This document shows positions 53,395-62,733 of a DNA stretch of 64,000 bases, piece after piece (position 1 is the stretch's first letter; the number at the start of each line of letters is the position of its first letter). The notes below the pieces were generated by a model that saw only the letters and a program-made list of their open reading frames with translations, did not search any database and was not told the DNA's origin. This stretch comes from Dysgonomonas sp. HDW5A (GTDB lineage Bacteria > Bacteroidota > Bacteroidia > Bacteroidales > Dysgonomonadaceae): contig NZ_CP049857.1 in the NCBI RefSeq assembly GCF_011299555.1, positions 3,286,001-3,350,000 on the forward strand, written 5' to 3'. A program made the translations under genes and the position numbers.

Positions 53395-56300
53395 TTACTT
53401 ATTCCATACTCTTGGAGCAGGAACAGGTTTAAGAGGCTCTCTGTTTTTAAGCTCTTTTGTCACCTCCTCAATTGCTCTATCAAGTTGTTGATCTTCGCCC
53501 GCCCACTCTTTAACAGGATCGTTGTCTATCAAAATATCTGGATCGACACCATGATTTTCGATAATCCATTGCCCTGTTTTGGCATCGTAACTTGTAAAGA
53601 ATGGTACTCGTATATCCGTTCCATCAATAAATGGTAAAGAACCCGATATACCAACTATACCGCCCCAAGTACGTGTACCGATAAGTTTACCTAAGCCCAG
53701 GGCACGGAATCCCCAAGGAAAAAGGTCTCCATCGGAAGCCGAATATTTATTGATCAAACATACCTTAGGTCCTACCTGAACTGCATCGGGCACAGTACCT
53801 ACACGAGTCGAGCCACGACGCATAGTCAAACGGTAAGGCTCACGAGCCAAACGTTCCAAAATCATGGGCGATACATTACCTCCTCCGTTTGCTCTATCAT
53901 CAATAATCAAACCTTCTTTATCTAATTGAGGATAAAAATAACGTGCAAACTCATTTAATCCCTCCACTCCCATATCGGGAATATAGATATAACCTATCTT
54001 ACCGTTAGAAGCTTTTTCTACTTTCTTAAGGTTGTTTTGAACCCATTCGTAATGATATAGCGAATATTCCTCTGCTAATGGACTGATAACTATTTTACGT
54101 GCACCAGCCAACTGAGCTTTACTATTCAATGAAATCTCGGTAGGTACACCCGCTTTTCCGACTAGTAGCGAATACATATCGTTCACGCTGTTAGTAGGAA
54201 TACCATCAATGGCAACTATAAAGTCTCCTGTTTTGGCATCTATACCTGCATCTGTTAGTGGTGACCGCAGATTTTTGCTCCATGATGCTCCTTGCAGAAT
54301 CTTTTCGATACGGAAAAAACCACTGTTATCTCTCGATATTTCAGCACCTAACAGGCCTGTATTGATACGTTCGGGACGGTCTACCTCTCCGGGGTTAACA
54401 TACGCATGTCCGCAGTTCAACTCCCCAATCATTTCACCTATTACATAGTTCAGATCGAGACGGTTCTTTACATAAGGTAAAAGAACGGCATACTTTTCTT
54501 TGATTGCTTTCCAATCTACACCATGCATATTTTCTACATAAAATCCGTCACGATACACACGCCAAGCTTCATTAAATATCTGATTCCATTCTTGTGGATA
54601 ATCTGTCGTAATTTTCATATTCGAAAGATTAACAGGGTCTTTCAAATCGGTTTTCCCTGTTGGAATAGCAGTTATAAATACCTGTTTGTTCTTTAAGAAT
54701 AATGCTTTCTTATCGTGATTTTCGATATATATAGAAGCACCCTCGGCAATAGTTTCTTCTTTTTGGGTCTTCAGGTCAAATACGGATGCCGATCCGCCTT
54801 TGTTATAGTATACTTTAGCACCATCCGAATAAAATCCCCAATAATTAGAAGGCTCGAGAGGTAGTTTGATAATGCGGTCTGTTATTCCGTCAAAGTCTAT
54901 TTTTACAAAATTTGTAGAATCTTTCTTTTCGGCTCCTGCTTTTTTAGAACCTGTAGTATTATCTGATTTTGGTGCGTTGTTATCTACTTTAACTTCCGCA
55001 TCTTTCTCTAAGAAAGGCGAAGGGGTTGTTTTCGATAGAAGAGCCATATAAACACCATTTGTATTTGGATATACATGATTCCATTCTTTAGATCCATAGA
55101 TTGGATTAAAGCCACGTGCGGAAGCAAATATCAGATATTTACCGTCTTTACTGAAAACAGGACTGTATGATTCATACCATTTATCGGTAACAGCAGTTTC
55201 TTTCTTCTCTGCAATATTGAATACATATATTACATTGAATTCATTCGATTCGCTACGAGTATAAGTCAGCCATTTATTATCAGGAGAGAAAGACACTCCA
55301 CGAGGCTCACTTACTGGATCAGTTAATAGTACCGTTTTTTGTTTTGTCGCAACATTCAACAAATTAATCCTGTTCTTTCGATCCGTATATACTATTGATT
55401 TTGAATCGGGGCTCCAACTGAAATCACGTATATAAGTATCATTATTAGAGGTCAGTTGTACAGGTTCCGAGCCTGTTGCATCCTGTATGTACAATTCGGT
55501 TTCGCCTGTTTTATCCGAAATATAAGCAATGGATTTTCCGTCGGGCGACCATTGTGCATTTCTATCATGTGCGCCGGGAGATCGTGTCATATTTTTAGTT
55601 ACACCTTTATCGGCAGGAAGGTTAAATACTTCTCCACGAGCTGTCACAACAAGACGCTCTCCATCGGGCGACAGGCTTACAGCACTGATATATTTCTCTC
55701 CATTCTTGATTTCGCTACGTGCATAAATATTATCCGAAGACAGTGTGATATCAACCTTCACCGGCTGTTTGTTTCCGGCATCCAGCTTATAGATATATCC
55801 GCCGTTTTCGAATACAATTGTATTACCATGATATGTGGGAAATTTCACATCATACTCCGTGAAGTTGGTTACTTTAGAGGTTTGTTTAGTCTTCGTATTA
55901 TAAACGAAAATATTCATGGTACGGTCTCTATCCGATATAAAATAAATTTCATCACCAATCCACATAGGCATAATATCCTGTGCGTCGTTATTCGTTATAT
56001 TTTCAACTGATTTGGTAGCAGGATCATACACCCAGATATCATCTGCCATACCACCTTTATAATATTTCCATGTACGGAATTCACGCATCACACGATTATA
56101 AGCTAGCTTTTTACCATCAGGCGAATAGCTGCAAAAGCCACCTTCGGGTAATGGAATAGTTTCCGACAGTCCACCTTGGTTGCTTACCTGCTTCAGTTTT
56201 CCTGTAAATCCATCGCTTATGCGATTGCGATACACAATGTTTTTGCCGTCGGGAGTCCATGCCATAACAATATTATTAGGTCCCATGCGGTCGCCAATAT

Positions 56301-56640
56301 CATCGCGGCTATTGGTTGCAGTATACGTAAGGCGAAGGGGTTCTCCTCCCGATGAGGGTATTGTAAATACCTCGGTATTACCATCGTATTGTCCTGTAAA
56401 GGCAATGGTTTTGCCATCGGGCGAAAATTTAGGAAACATCTCATATCCGACATGAGAAGTCAAACGTTGAGCTTCACCTCCATTGATGGATGTTTTATAC
56501 AAATCGCCGGCATACGAAAATACAATCTCCTGACCATTTGTGGCAGGAAAACGCAGTAAACGTGCTTCTTGAGCCAATATCTGCGGCAAGAAACAGATCG
56601 CAAATACCAAAAATAACATTATCTTTTTTCTTGTAATCAT
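53395..56640 (-). CDS. Tricorn-like S41-family protease with beta-propeller
   Basis: A 1081-residue secreted protease with signal peptide (LFLVFAICFLPQILAQ). Two TolB/WD40-like propeller regions (~25-330 and ~330-600, repeated FSPDGKTIAFTG and WSPDGKSIAYIS motifs), a PDZ domain (~770-860) and a C-terminal S41 tail-specific protease domain with the serine in NKYSASDGDLFPWGFRALG and the LIIDDRANGGGNVSPM block. Architecture equals archaeal tricorn protease, which cuts small peptides. A TACCTTTG -7 element (56685-56678) lies 37 bases upstream. Single gene with its own terminator. Confidence 0.93.
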   Translation of the reverse strand: MITRKKIMLFLVFAICFLPQILAQEARLLRFPATNGQEIVFSYAGDLYKTSINGGEAQRLTSHVGYEMFPKFSPDGKTIAFTGQYDGNTEVFTIPSSGGEPLRLTYTATNSRDDIGDRMGPNNIVMAWTPDGKNIVYRNRISDGFTGKLKQVSNQGGLSETIPLPEGGFCSYSPDGKKLAYNRVMREFRTWKYYKGGMADDIWVYDPATKSVENITNNDAQDIMPMWIGDEIYFISDRDRTMNIFVYNTKTKQTSKVTNFTEYDVKFPTYHGNTIVFENGGYIYKLDAGNKQPVKVDITLSSDNIYARSEIKNGEKYISAVSLSPDGERLVVTARGEVFNLPADKGVTKNMTRSPGAHDRNAQWSPDGKSIAYISDKTGETELYIQDATGSEPVQLTSNNDTYIRDFSWSPDSKSIVYTDRKNRINLLNVATKQKTVLLTDPVSEPRGVSFSPDNKWLTYTRSESNEFNVIYVFNIAEKKETAVTDKWYESYSPVFSKDGKYLIFASARGFNPIYGSKEWNHVYPNTNGVYMALLSKTTPSPFLEKDAEVKVDNNAPKSDNTTGSKKAGAEKKDSTNFVKIDFDGITDRIIKLPLEPSNYWGFYSDGAKVYYNKGGSASVFDLKTQKEETIAEGASIYIENHDKKALFLKNKQVFITAIPTGKTDLKDPVNLSNMKITTDYPQEWNQIFNEAWRVYRDGFYVENMHGVDWKAIKEKYAVLLPYVKNRLDLNYVIGEMIGELNCGHAYVNPGEVDRPERINTGLLGAEISRDNSGFFRIEKILQGASWSKNLRSPLTDAGIDAKTGDFIVAIDGIPTNSVNDMYSLLVGKAGVPTEISLNSKAQLAGARKIVISPLAEEYSLYHYEWVQNNLKKVEKASNGKIGYIYIPDMGVEGLNEFARYFYPQLDKEGLIIDDRANGGGNVSPMILERLAREPYRLTMRRGSTRVGTVPDAVQVGPKVCLINKYSASDGDLFPWGFRALGLGKLIGTRTWGGIVGISGSLPFIDGTDIRVPFFTSYDAKTGQWIIENHGVDPDILIDNDPVKEWAGEDQQLDRAIEEVTKELKNREPLKPVPAPRVWNK

Positions 56641-56677
56641 AATATAATAATGTAGGAGTTAATTTTTCATATAAAAA

Positions 56678-56685
56678 CAAAGGTA
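56678..56685 (-). promoter_or_regulatory. -7 element of the tricorn-like protease gene
   Basis: CAAAGGTA on the plus strand is TACCTTTG on the minus strand. No -33 match was seen. Confidence 0.5.
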
Positions 56686-56789
56686 AAGGTTTGTAGCGAA
56701 AGAAAAACAGTTTATTCTATTTTTCACCGTAGATCAAACCAAATCTATCTATAAAAATATATTACTTCGCTTTTTGATATTGTGTAAAT

Positions 56790-56815
56790 AAGGGTTACCC
56801 ATCCGGATAACCCTT
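56790..56815 (-). terminator. Hairpin after the GH43-GH10 gene
   Basis: AAGGGTTA pairs with TAACCCTT (8 bp, loop of 10 bases that itself contains CCGG). It is 31 bases downstream of the stop; only a weak T-rich tail follows. Confidence 0.5.
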
Positions 56816-56846
56816 ACTCCCAAAAACATAAACCTGAAATTAACAA

Positions 56847-59552
56847 TTAAAATTCCACTATATTCCAAAAACTCTGCTTCGTATTTAATTCATTGTCAAA
56901 AACAAGGGGATAATCATACCTATTCGGCACAGGAAAGTTGTGCAACCATGTATAATTATCTGCCAATCCCCAGAAAGTAACACTACTGATTTTTCCTTTA
57001 TTGGCACGGAACACTTCGAATATCATTTTATAAACATCAGCTTGTTGTTTCGCCAACTCGGGAGTCCATGCACGGGTTTCTTTTACCTGATTTTTGACTC
57101 CTTCGCCGTGATATGTCGTATAAACCGTAAGGTCTAGCTCTGTTATATGAATCTCAAGTCCTAAGGATGAAAACATATCTATCGATTTTTGAATATCTTC
57201 ACGTGTAATGTCCTGCATACTCCAATGTCCCTGCATACCCACTCCATGAATGGGGACTCCCGCTTCTTTCAATCGTTTAAGCAATTGATATGCTTTCTCT
57301 CGTTTTTGAGGCTGAACAAGGTTGTAGTCATTATAAAATAACTTTACATTGGGGTTTATACGATGAGCAGTTCTAAAAGCACGCTCTATAAATGCTTCTT
57401 TGCATGCCTTATACCAAGGGCTGTCTGTTCGGTAAAACTCATCAGGCTTGTCAGATAATGCTTCGTTTACTACATCCCAGCAATACACATCGTCTTTGAA
57501 ATGAGTCATCACATCGGTCATGTACTTCTCCATACGATTGTAGAGTGCTGTTGAATCAAGTGGATTGCCATTATCGTCTAAGAAAAACCATTCGGGCGTC
57601 TGATTGTGCCAAACAAGAGTATGTCCACGCAGCTTCATATTATTCTCACGAGCGAAACCGACAATGCGATTGGCATTCTTATAATTGTATCCTCCACTCT
57701 TTACCAGTAAATTGGCAGGTTTCATATCATTCTCTGCCGTCAGACTATTAAACTGCTTCTTTACCATGGCAGCTTCCTGACCGGCAAGGTGATTCATCGA
57801 TACAGCAACACCCATTTGAAAATCATCTTTATACACTTCTTTCAAGGCAGGAATTACATTTGCCGAAGAAGCATACATGCCTATCATTACTCCTGTGAAG
57901 CCTCCCGCCGATTGTGTACTCAGATTTTTGGAATCTACATCTTCAGCAACTGCTTGCCATGTCTTTCCTGAATCGAAAGAGGCGAAAAAGCTGTATTTAT
58001 CATTGTCTCCTGTAATCCTTAATTTTAGAGGGGTTTGTAAATATTTGTCAGGTATCGGAATTTGAGCTATGCGTTTTCTTTCTTTTTCCGAACGATCCAA
58101 TACAAGTACCGCTTTGCTATTATCTATTGTTTTCCCGAAAACAAAATTAAATGTTTCGTTTTGATAACACACCAGTCCTGCTAGATCATGAGAGTTTTCA
58201 GGTATAAACAGTACTTCTGTTTCAGCCTCAAAAACAAGGTGTTGCTGACGGCGACCAATAAAAGCCGGATTATCCACATCGTAAATACTTCGGGGTATAG
58301 CGTCCAGTATAAGGTTACCATTTTTCAATTGCCACCATTCGCCACGAGGGGTACGTATAGATAACCACTCGTTTGCCAACGTATTTAGTTCAAAGTCATC
58401 TCTCCAAGTAAAGTTACCTGAGAAAAAGTTTGTACCATTCGGGGCAAGCCCTTTTTTCTTCACAACAGTGGGAACCGGAATCCCTTTCTCCAGAATTATT
58501 GGAAAGCCATCTTTCCACTTTACAGGCAACAGAAACGTTTCACGTCCTGTATTATAATGATTTCCCTCATAAGGGCGGCATCCTAAAAATACGGCGTACC
58601 ACTCTCCCGTGGGAGTTTCTATCAAATCGGCATGACCTACACTGGTTACTATATCAGGACGAGGTTCTGCCATGTCTCGCTGGGTGAGGATAGGGTTGTT
58701 TTCATAAGGAACATAAGTACCTTTTACATTGTCGGAACGAAGAATCACTTCCGAATGGTTTACGCTTGTACCTCCTTCGGCAGCCATCAGATAATACTTA
58801 CCATTTACTTTATATATATGAGGACCTTCTATCCAAACAGGCTTTTTACTGCGGTCTACACCTCCGTCTAGCAGTAATTTACGCTCTCCGAATGTCTTGT
58901 CGGTTTGTGTATCATAATCATGTATCCATATTGCTCTGTGCCCGTTCCATTCGGGAGTTCCTTCGGGTGCATCGTTATGTATAATGTATGCTTTGCCATC
59001 ATCGTCAAAAAATAAAGAGGGGTCTATTCCTCCGACGTTGGGAAGTAGTATCGGTTCAGACCAATCGTTCAGCTTAGGGTCTTTGGTTTTTACTATAAAG
59101 TTACCGATACCATCTACACTTGTAGTTATCATATAGAAAGTATCGTTGTGCTTGTTATATTGTATATCGGGTGCATATATTCCTCCTGACAATCGAACAC
59201 CATCCAATTGGAGTTGCGAAGGACGGTTCAATACAAAACCAATTTGAGTCCAGTTCACCAAATCGGTACTGTGTAATATGGGTACTCCGGGATAGTACGA
59301 AAAAGTAGAATGTACCATGTAATAGTCGTTTCCCTTGCGGCATATACTGGGGTCGGGATAAAACCCACTGACAATCGGATTAAAAAACTCATTTTTCGGA
59401 TCAATTTTTCGATTAAATCGGCTGTCATTGCCTTTGTATTCAAAATAATCAAATTTGGCCTGATTAGTTTGTGCCTGAACATTTGTATTCGCTAAAGGCG
59501 TAAATTGAAAACCGATAGTCGTAACCAGTATTAGTTTTAAAATTTTCTGCAT
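56847..59552 (-). CDS. Bifunctional GH43-GH10 xylan-degrading enzyme
   Basis: A 901-residue secreted fusion. Signal peptide at the start (MQKILKLILVTTIGFQFTPL). Residues ~50-340 are a GH43 five-bladed propeller (NPIVSGFYPDPSICRKGNDYY with the catalytic base Asp, GIDPSLFFDDDGKAY, and IEGPHIYKVNGKYYL with the acid Glu), then a beta-sandwich (~375-570, DFELNTLANEWLS), then a GH10 (beta/alpha)8 endo-xylanase domain (~580-900). GH10 acid E697 is in DVVNEAL and nucleophile E805 in IHITELDL. GH43 gives arabinofuranosidase or xylosidase action, GH10 cuts the backbone. Start 59552 is fixed by a perfect promoter. Unusual domain order. Confidence 0.93.
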   Translation of the reverse strand: MQKILKLILVTTIGFQFTPLANTNVQAQTNQAKFDYFEYKGNDSRFNRKIDPKNEFFNPIVSGFYPDPSICRKGNDYYMVHSTFSYYPGVPILHSTDLVNWTQIGFVLNRPSQLQLDGVRLSGGIYAPDIQYNKHNDTFYMITTSVDGIGNFIVKTKDPKLNDWSEPILLPNVGGIDPSLFFDDDGKAYIIHNDAPEGTPEWNGHRAIWIHDYDTQTDKTFGERKLLLDGGVDRSKKPVWIEGPHIYKVNGKYYLMAAEGGTSVNHSEVILRSDNVKGTYVPYENNPILTQRDMAEPRPDIVTSVGHADLIETPTGEWYAVFLGCRPYEGNHYNTGRETFLLPVKWKDGFPIILEKGIPVPTVVKKKGLAPNGTNFFSGNFTWRDDFELNTLANEWLSIRTPRGEWWQLKNGNLILDAIPRSIYDVDNPAFIGRRQQHLVFEAETEVLFIPENSHDLAGLVCYQNETFNFVFGKTIDNSKAVLVLDRSEKERKRIAQIPIPDKYLQTPLKLRITGDNDKYSFFASFDSGKTWQAVAEDVDSKNLSTQSAGGFTGVMIGMYASSANVIPALKEVYKDDFQMGVAVSMNHLAGQEAAMVKKQFNSLTAENDMKPANLLVKSGGYNYKNANRIVGFARENNMKLRGHTLVWHNQTPEWFFLDDNGNPLDSTALYNRMEKYMTDVMTHFKDDVYCWDVVNEALSDKPDEFYRTDSPWYKACKEAFIERAFRTAHRINPNVKLFYNDYNLVQPQKREKAYQLLKRLKEAGVPIHGVGMQGHWSMQDITREDIQKSIDMFSSLGLEIHITELDLTVYTTYHGEGVKNQVKETRAWTPELAKQQADVYKMIFEVFRANKGKISSVTFWGLADNYTWLHNFPVPNRYDYPLVFDNELNTKQSFWNIVEF

Positions 59553-59577
59553 AATATGATAGAAATATGATGATATG

Positions 59578-59608
59578 CAAATGTAGAGTGAGTACAATAA
59601 CACTCAAA
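59578..59608 (-). promoter_or_regulatory. Promoter of GH43-GH10, TTTG-N19-TACATTTG
   Basis: On the minus strand TTTG at 59608-59605 and TACATTTG at 59585-59578. The ATG at 59552 is 25 bases away. The longer open frame (59603) would begin inside this promoter and is rejected. Confidence 0.8.
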
Positions 59609-59616
59609 AGATTCTT

Positions 59617-59685
59617 GTTACACATCCTTTCAAGTACGCAACCTCAGCTTCTTTATTTGTAACATTTACTTTCCTGTTTGTTACA
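59617..59685. promoter_or_regulatory. Three GTTACA/TGTAAC half-sites upstream of GH43-GH10
   Basis: GTTACA at 59617-59622, TGTAAC at 59658-59663 and GTTACA at 59680-59685, spaced 41 and 22 bases (about four and two helical turns). The nearest one is immediately upstream of the GH43-GH10 -33 element, the expected position for an activator. Confidence 0.5.
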
Positions 59686-59756
59686 AACCAAAATACTGCA
59701 AAATATTAATGCCAGTTAGTAGTTAGATGTATATGAATATTCTATTTTACTAATTT

Positions 59757-59854
59757 ACCCTATCGGGTTTGTTTGTCCTCTTGCCCAAAGCTTTTTTGAT
59801 TCCTTTTGTTCCTTTGGGTAAAAGAAATACAAGTAATCTTTGATTACGCGTTAG
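59757..59854. repeat. Structured dispersed repeat, copy C (internally deleted)
   Basis: Left end ACCCTATCGGGTTTGTTT and right end GATTACGCGTTAG match the ends of copy A, with the ~320 bases between missing. It keeps the ATTCCTTTTG hairpin arm and the terminal stem GTAATC TTT GATTAC. Confidence 0.75.
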
Positions 59855-60005
59855 GAAAAACGGATATATAATATAATTACAATACTGATTGTTGCTGTTT
59901 ATCAGTGTTATACGATATAGTTTGTCGATAGGTTAAATCTTTCCCATGTCCTTTTTATATCCTTTTATGTCCAATTTGTGACGGTCATTAATGGTTATTA
60001 GAGCC

Positions 60006-60013
60006 TATATTTG
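60006..60013 (+). promoter_or_regulatory. -7 element of the GH5-like gene
   Basis: TATATTTG, 44 bases before the ATG at 60058. A TTTG at 59975-59978 is too far (27 bases) for a standard promoter, so activation may be needed. Confidence 0.45.
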
Positions 60014-60057
60014 CTATTAATCGAGCCTGATCTAAAACCGTTAATACGAAATATACC

Positions 60058-62619
60058 ATGAAAGTTTTTTTTATAGCCTTAATGTGCTTGCTATTCTCGT
60101 ATCCGATATTTGCTCAAAAGGAGGATAAAATTGCAACTATTTATATAGACAAAGACGGAGTCATGCGATGGTCGGACTCTCATTCCGAAGCATCTTTCTA
60201 TGGTGTAAATTATACATTGCCTTTTGCCCATGCTTACAGGGCGATGAACTATCTGGGGAAAGACCATAAAGAAGCCATTGATAGAGATGTATATCATTTA
60301 TCCCGATTAGGATTTAATGCGTATCGCATACATGTGTGGGATGTTGAGATTTCGGATGCTAGAGGGCAACTATTGGAAAATGAACACCTGAACTTGTTGG
60401 ACTATCTGATTTCAAAACTGAAAGAACGAAACATTCGGATATTGATTACTACTATGACCAATTTTGGCAATGGTTATCCCGAACGAAATCAGAATACAGG
60501 AGCATTTACCTATCTATATGATAAATGCCAGATACATAACAATCCCGAAGCTATTGCAGCTCAGGAGAATTATATCGGGCAATTGGTAAAACACTTAAAC
60601 CCATATACTAAACAATCGTATAAAGACGATCCGTTTATAATAGGGTTTGAGATTAATAATGAGCCTTGCCACTCGGGAACTCCTGCCCAAACCGAAGAAT
60701 ATATAAACAAGATGCTGGCAGTACTCAAAAAAGCAGGAAATAAGAAGCCCGTCTTTTATAATGTGAGTCACAATATGTCACACACAGAAGCCTATTACAA
60801 AACCGATATACAAGGCACTACCTATCAGTGGTATCCTATCGGATTGGTTGCAGGGCATACACGCAAAGGAAACTTCCTGCCTTATGTAGATCAATATGAT
60901 ATCCCTTTTTCGAATTTGAAGAACTTCGATAAGAAGGCAAAAGCCGTATATGAGTTCGATCCTGCTGATATAACCTATTCGTATATGTACCCTGCCATGG
61001 CTCGTACATTCAGAAGTAAAGGGTTTCAGTGGATTACTCAATTTGCTTATGATCCTATGGATATGGCTTGGGCTAATACCGAATATCAGACTCACTTTCT
61101 GAACTTGGCATATACACCCAATAAGGCGATCAGCATGAAAATAGCTGCCGAAGTAGCTTATTTAATTCCCCGAAATCAAAAATTCAATACATATCCACAA
61201 GACACTATTTTCGATAAATTTCAAGTAAGTTATTTGCAGGATTTGAGTGTATTGAACAGTGGTGATAGATTTTTCTATTCTAATAATACGATAGCTAAAC
61301 CAATTGCTCCCGAACAGTTGAAGTCGATTGCCGGATGTGGAAGTTCTCCCATAGTTAGTTACGAAGGAACAGGCGCTTATTTTATCGACCAATTAGAAGA
61401 TGGAGTTTGGCGATTGGAAGTAATGCCCGATGCAGTTCAGATACAAGATCCTTTCGAAAAGCCATCTTTGGATAAAGAGGTAGTAACTATTGCTTGGAAT
61501 GAATGGAATATGAATATTAAATTATCTCAATTAGGCGAAAATTTTAAAGTAGCAGCTATTAACAAAGGAAACCATTTCAATAAAATATCCAATGGAACAA
61601 GTATTGCTATAAAACCGGGAGTGTATTTGCTGACTCAAGCAAATTATATGCCTAAAGATAAATGGGATGTAAATACTAAATGGAAGAACATCACTTTAGG
61701 AGAATATGTTGCTCCCGAAGCACGTGCAAAAACTTTCTCAGTAGTTCATCATCCTGATAAAGTAATAGAAGCTGATAAATCTTTACAGATAGAAGCCAAT
61801 ATTGTAGGACCTGCATTCCCTGATTCGGTGATTATTTATACAGATAAAGTATCGTTTTGGTCAGATAAGAATCCCTATATAAAAATGAATCGTACGCATG
61901 GATATACTTATCAAGCAACCATTCCTGCGGTGATGATCGGGGAAGGAGTATTCAGATACAATATTATAGTATGCGAGGGCAGTAAGAATTATACATTTCC
62001 TGCGGGTATAGAAGGAAACCCTCTTGATTGGAATTTCTATCAGTCTAAATATTACGAAAGCAGGGTAGTGTCACCTACCAGTCCAATTGAATTGGCAAAG
62101 ATCACAGATGAGTATAGTGATATTGAAGCTTATGGAGTACCTGAAACTTCATATATAACCCGAAAATTAAATGTGAGTAATTTAACTGAAAGTAATTCGC
62201 TGAACTTTAACTTCAAAATAAAAGACCCAGACGCACGTTTCTTTTGGAGAAAATATATAAGAGATTACGTTTCAACCAGAAGAGAGCGTTTACAACAAGC
62301 CCAATATGTATGTGTCGATATTAAAAATACAGAAGGTATAGACAATTTGAAAATTGGTTTTGTAACTAGTAACGGATTCACTTATACATCGAAAGTTTCT
62401 TTAAACGATAAAGGTGTAATAAGGGTTAGATTATCAGACTTGAAACAAGACGTAACTACTTTACTTCCGTCTCCTTATCCGACATTTTTAGAACGGACTT
62501 TTATTCCTGACACTCAAATACCATTCAAAATTGGAGACATCGAAATATTGCAAATATCAACAACAGATAATATAACTGAAAAAGCAAATATAGAATTGGG
62601 AAGCGTATGGATAGAATAA
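60058..62619 (+). CDS. Secreted clan-A (GH5-like) glycosidase
   Basis: An 853-residue secreted enzyme with signal peptide MKVFFIALMCLLFSYPIFAQ. The first ~380 residues are a (beta/alpha)8 barrel of the cellulase (GH5)/clan-A type: GVNYTLPFAHAYRAMNYLG, RLGFNAYRIHVWDVEI, IIGFEINNEPC (likely acid/base Glu at ~202) and AVYEFDPADI (candidate nucleophile Glu). The following ~470 residues are beta-rich domains of unknown kind. I cannot place it in a GH5 subfamily, so its substrate is unclear; the neighbourhood suggests xylan or mixed-linkage glucan. 114 bases before the next SusC gene, so probably one operon. Confidence 0.75.
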   Translation: MKVFFIALMCLLFSYPIFAQKEDKIATIYIDKDGVMRWSDSHSEASFYGVNYTLPFAHAYRAMNYLGKDHKEAIDRDVYHLSRLGFNAYRIHVWDVEISDARGQLLENEHLNLLDYLISKLKERNIRILITTMTNFGNGYPERNQNTGAFTYLYDKCQIHNNPEAIAAQENYIGQLVKHLNPYTKQSYKDDPFIIGFEINNEPCHSGTPAQTEEYINKMLAVLKKAGNKKPVFYNVSHNMSHTEAYYKTDIQGTTYQWYPIGLVAGHTRKGNFLPYVDQYDIPFSNLKNFDKKAKAVYEFDPADITYSYMYPAMARTFRSKGFQWITQFAYDPMDMAWANTEYQTHFLNLAYTPNKAISMKIAAEVAYLIPRNQKFNTYPQDTIFDKFQVSYLQDLSVLNSGDRFFYSNNTIAKPIAPEQLKSIAGCGSSPIVSYEGTGAYFIDQLEDGVWRLEVMPDAVQIQDPFEKPSLDKEVVTIAWNEWNMNIKLSQLGENFKVAAINKGNHFNKISNGTSIAIKPGVYLLTQANYMPKDKWDVNTKWKNITLGEYVAPEARAKTFSVVHHPDKVIEADKSLQIEANIVGPAFPDSVIIYTDKVSFWSDKNPYIKMNRTHGYTYQATIPAVMIGEGVFRYNIIVCEGSKNYTFPAGIEGNPLDWNFYQSKYYESRVVSPTSPIELAKITDEYSDIEAYGVPETSYITRKLNVSNLTESNSLNFNFKIKDPDARFFWRKYIRDYVSTRRERLQQAQYVCVDIKNTEGIDNLKIGFVTSNGFTYTSKVSLNDKGVIRVRLSDLKQDVTTLLPSPYPTFLERTFIPDTQIPFKIGDIEILQISTTDNITEKANIELGSVWIE

Positions 62620-62733
62620 GATCGCATACCCTTTTACCACTTTGGCAAGTATTATGACCAAAGATAGTTGTCATTAAAAATGTGGGGATTATCCCTATAA
62701 GAACAAAACCTTATCTTAAAACATATTTAAACC

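Larger units (their letters stand above)
59553..60057. other. Divergent control region of the second xylan locus
   Basis: 505 bases between GH43-GH10 and the GH5-like gene. It holds the promoter at 59578-59608, three GTTACA half-sites (59617-59685), a deleted copy of the structured repeat (59757-59854) and a TATATTTG -7 (60006-60013) for the GH5-like gene. Confidence 0.65.

Noticed and set aside
59552-59603. N-terminal extension of the GH43-GH10 protein
   Set aside because: The -33 and -7 elements of its promoter lie inside that stretch, so the RNA starts after it.
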